From positions 1 to 41,931 of the forward strand of contig JAUCSE010000071.1 in the NCBI GenBank assembly GCA_030445275.1: a stretch of DNA of 41,931 bases. The letters are read 5' to 3'. The notes beneath the pieces are model-generated. The model was not told the origin of the DNA and did no database searches. It worked only from the letters and a program-made list of their open reading frames with translations. This stretch comes from Mucilaginibacter sp. GTDB lineage: Bacteria > Bacteroidota > Bacteroidia > Sphingobacteriales > Sphingobacteriaceae. Shown here one piece after another: positions 41,826 through 41,931 of the stretch. Made by a program: the position numbers and the translations under genes. Position 1 is the stretch's first letter, and each line of letters starts with the position of its first letter.

Positions 41826-41931
41826 TTTAGCCTTTAGCCTTTAGCCTTTAGCCTTTAGCCTTTAGCCTTTAGCCTTTAGCCTTTAGCCTTTAGCCTTTAG
41901 CCTTTAGCCTTTAGCCTTTAGCCTTTAGCCT
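41819..41931. repeat. (TTTAGCC)n tandem array
   Basis: Sixteen perfect TTTAGCC heptamers and one further base run to the window end; the true length is unknown. The first unit is also the end of the amidase terminator arm. Confidence 0.95.

Noticed and set aside
1..41931. CRISPR array, rRNA, complete insertion sequence
   Set aside because: No regularly spaced 25-40 bp repeats, no rRNA-like stretch and no transposase gene were seen.

Overview
The window looks like a member of the Bacteroidota, probably Sphingobacteriaceae (Mucilaginibacter or Pedobacter type). The signs are promoters with a TAnnTTTG -7 box, weak Shine-Dalgarno signals, IntDOT-like integrases, DUF6922/AbiEii and SWIM-SNF2 cargo, a short BamA-like barrel and an N-terminal TPR/RRM protein style typical of that phylum. 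This placement is inferred from protein style, not from a marker gene.

Positions 274-20878 are an integrated mobilizable element of about 20.6 kb in the 3' end of a tRNA-Lys(UUU) gene (20882-20954, minus). A 19-bp tRNA-derived repeat bounds it (274-292 and 20879-20897) and its tyrosine integrase lies next to the right end. The first 49 bases encode the N-terminus of a second, related integrase. It sits at nearly the same distance from the left att site, with a hairpin in the same place, so a second element appears to be inserted in tandem. The element carries mobC, mobA and a probable oriT but no mating-pair machinery, so it would need a helper.

Its cargo is mostly immunity-like. First comes a six-gene minus-strand operon (7760 to 1002): an AAA+ ATPase, a subtilisin-like protease, then a complete type III CBASS (CdnC nucleotidyltransferase, HORMA, TRIP13-like ATPase, NucC nuclease). 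Second is a two-gene unit of a SWIM/SNF2 helicase and a HEPN protein (17210 to 12305) with a divergent XRE regulator. Third is a DUF6922/AbiEii toxin-antitoxin pair beside the integrase.

Right of the tRNA-Lys lie a Ycf48-like beta-propeller protein, two tRNA-Leu genes, and a decayed prophage (22586-25425) with a start-less TerS and a TerL that has lost its middle. A Xre/ParS-RES toxin-antitoxin pair follows. From 26.7 kb onward the DNA looks like ordinary chromosome with a few phage-like regulators: a BamA-like barrel, a lipoprotein, an RRM protein, a GNAT acetyltransferase, an S24 repressor with small divergent genes, a 21-unit TPR protein, a TetR-VOC-YciI locus with a shared operator and flanked by two paralogous small membrane proteins, an outer-membrane barrel, an alpha/beta hydrolase and an N-acetylmuramoyl-L-alanine amidase. 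The window ends in a (TTTAGCC)n heptamer array that appears to grow out of the amidase terminator.
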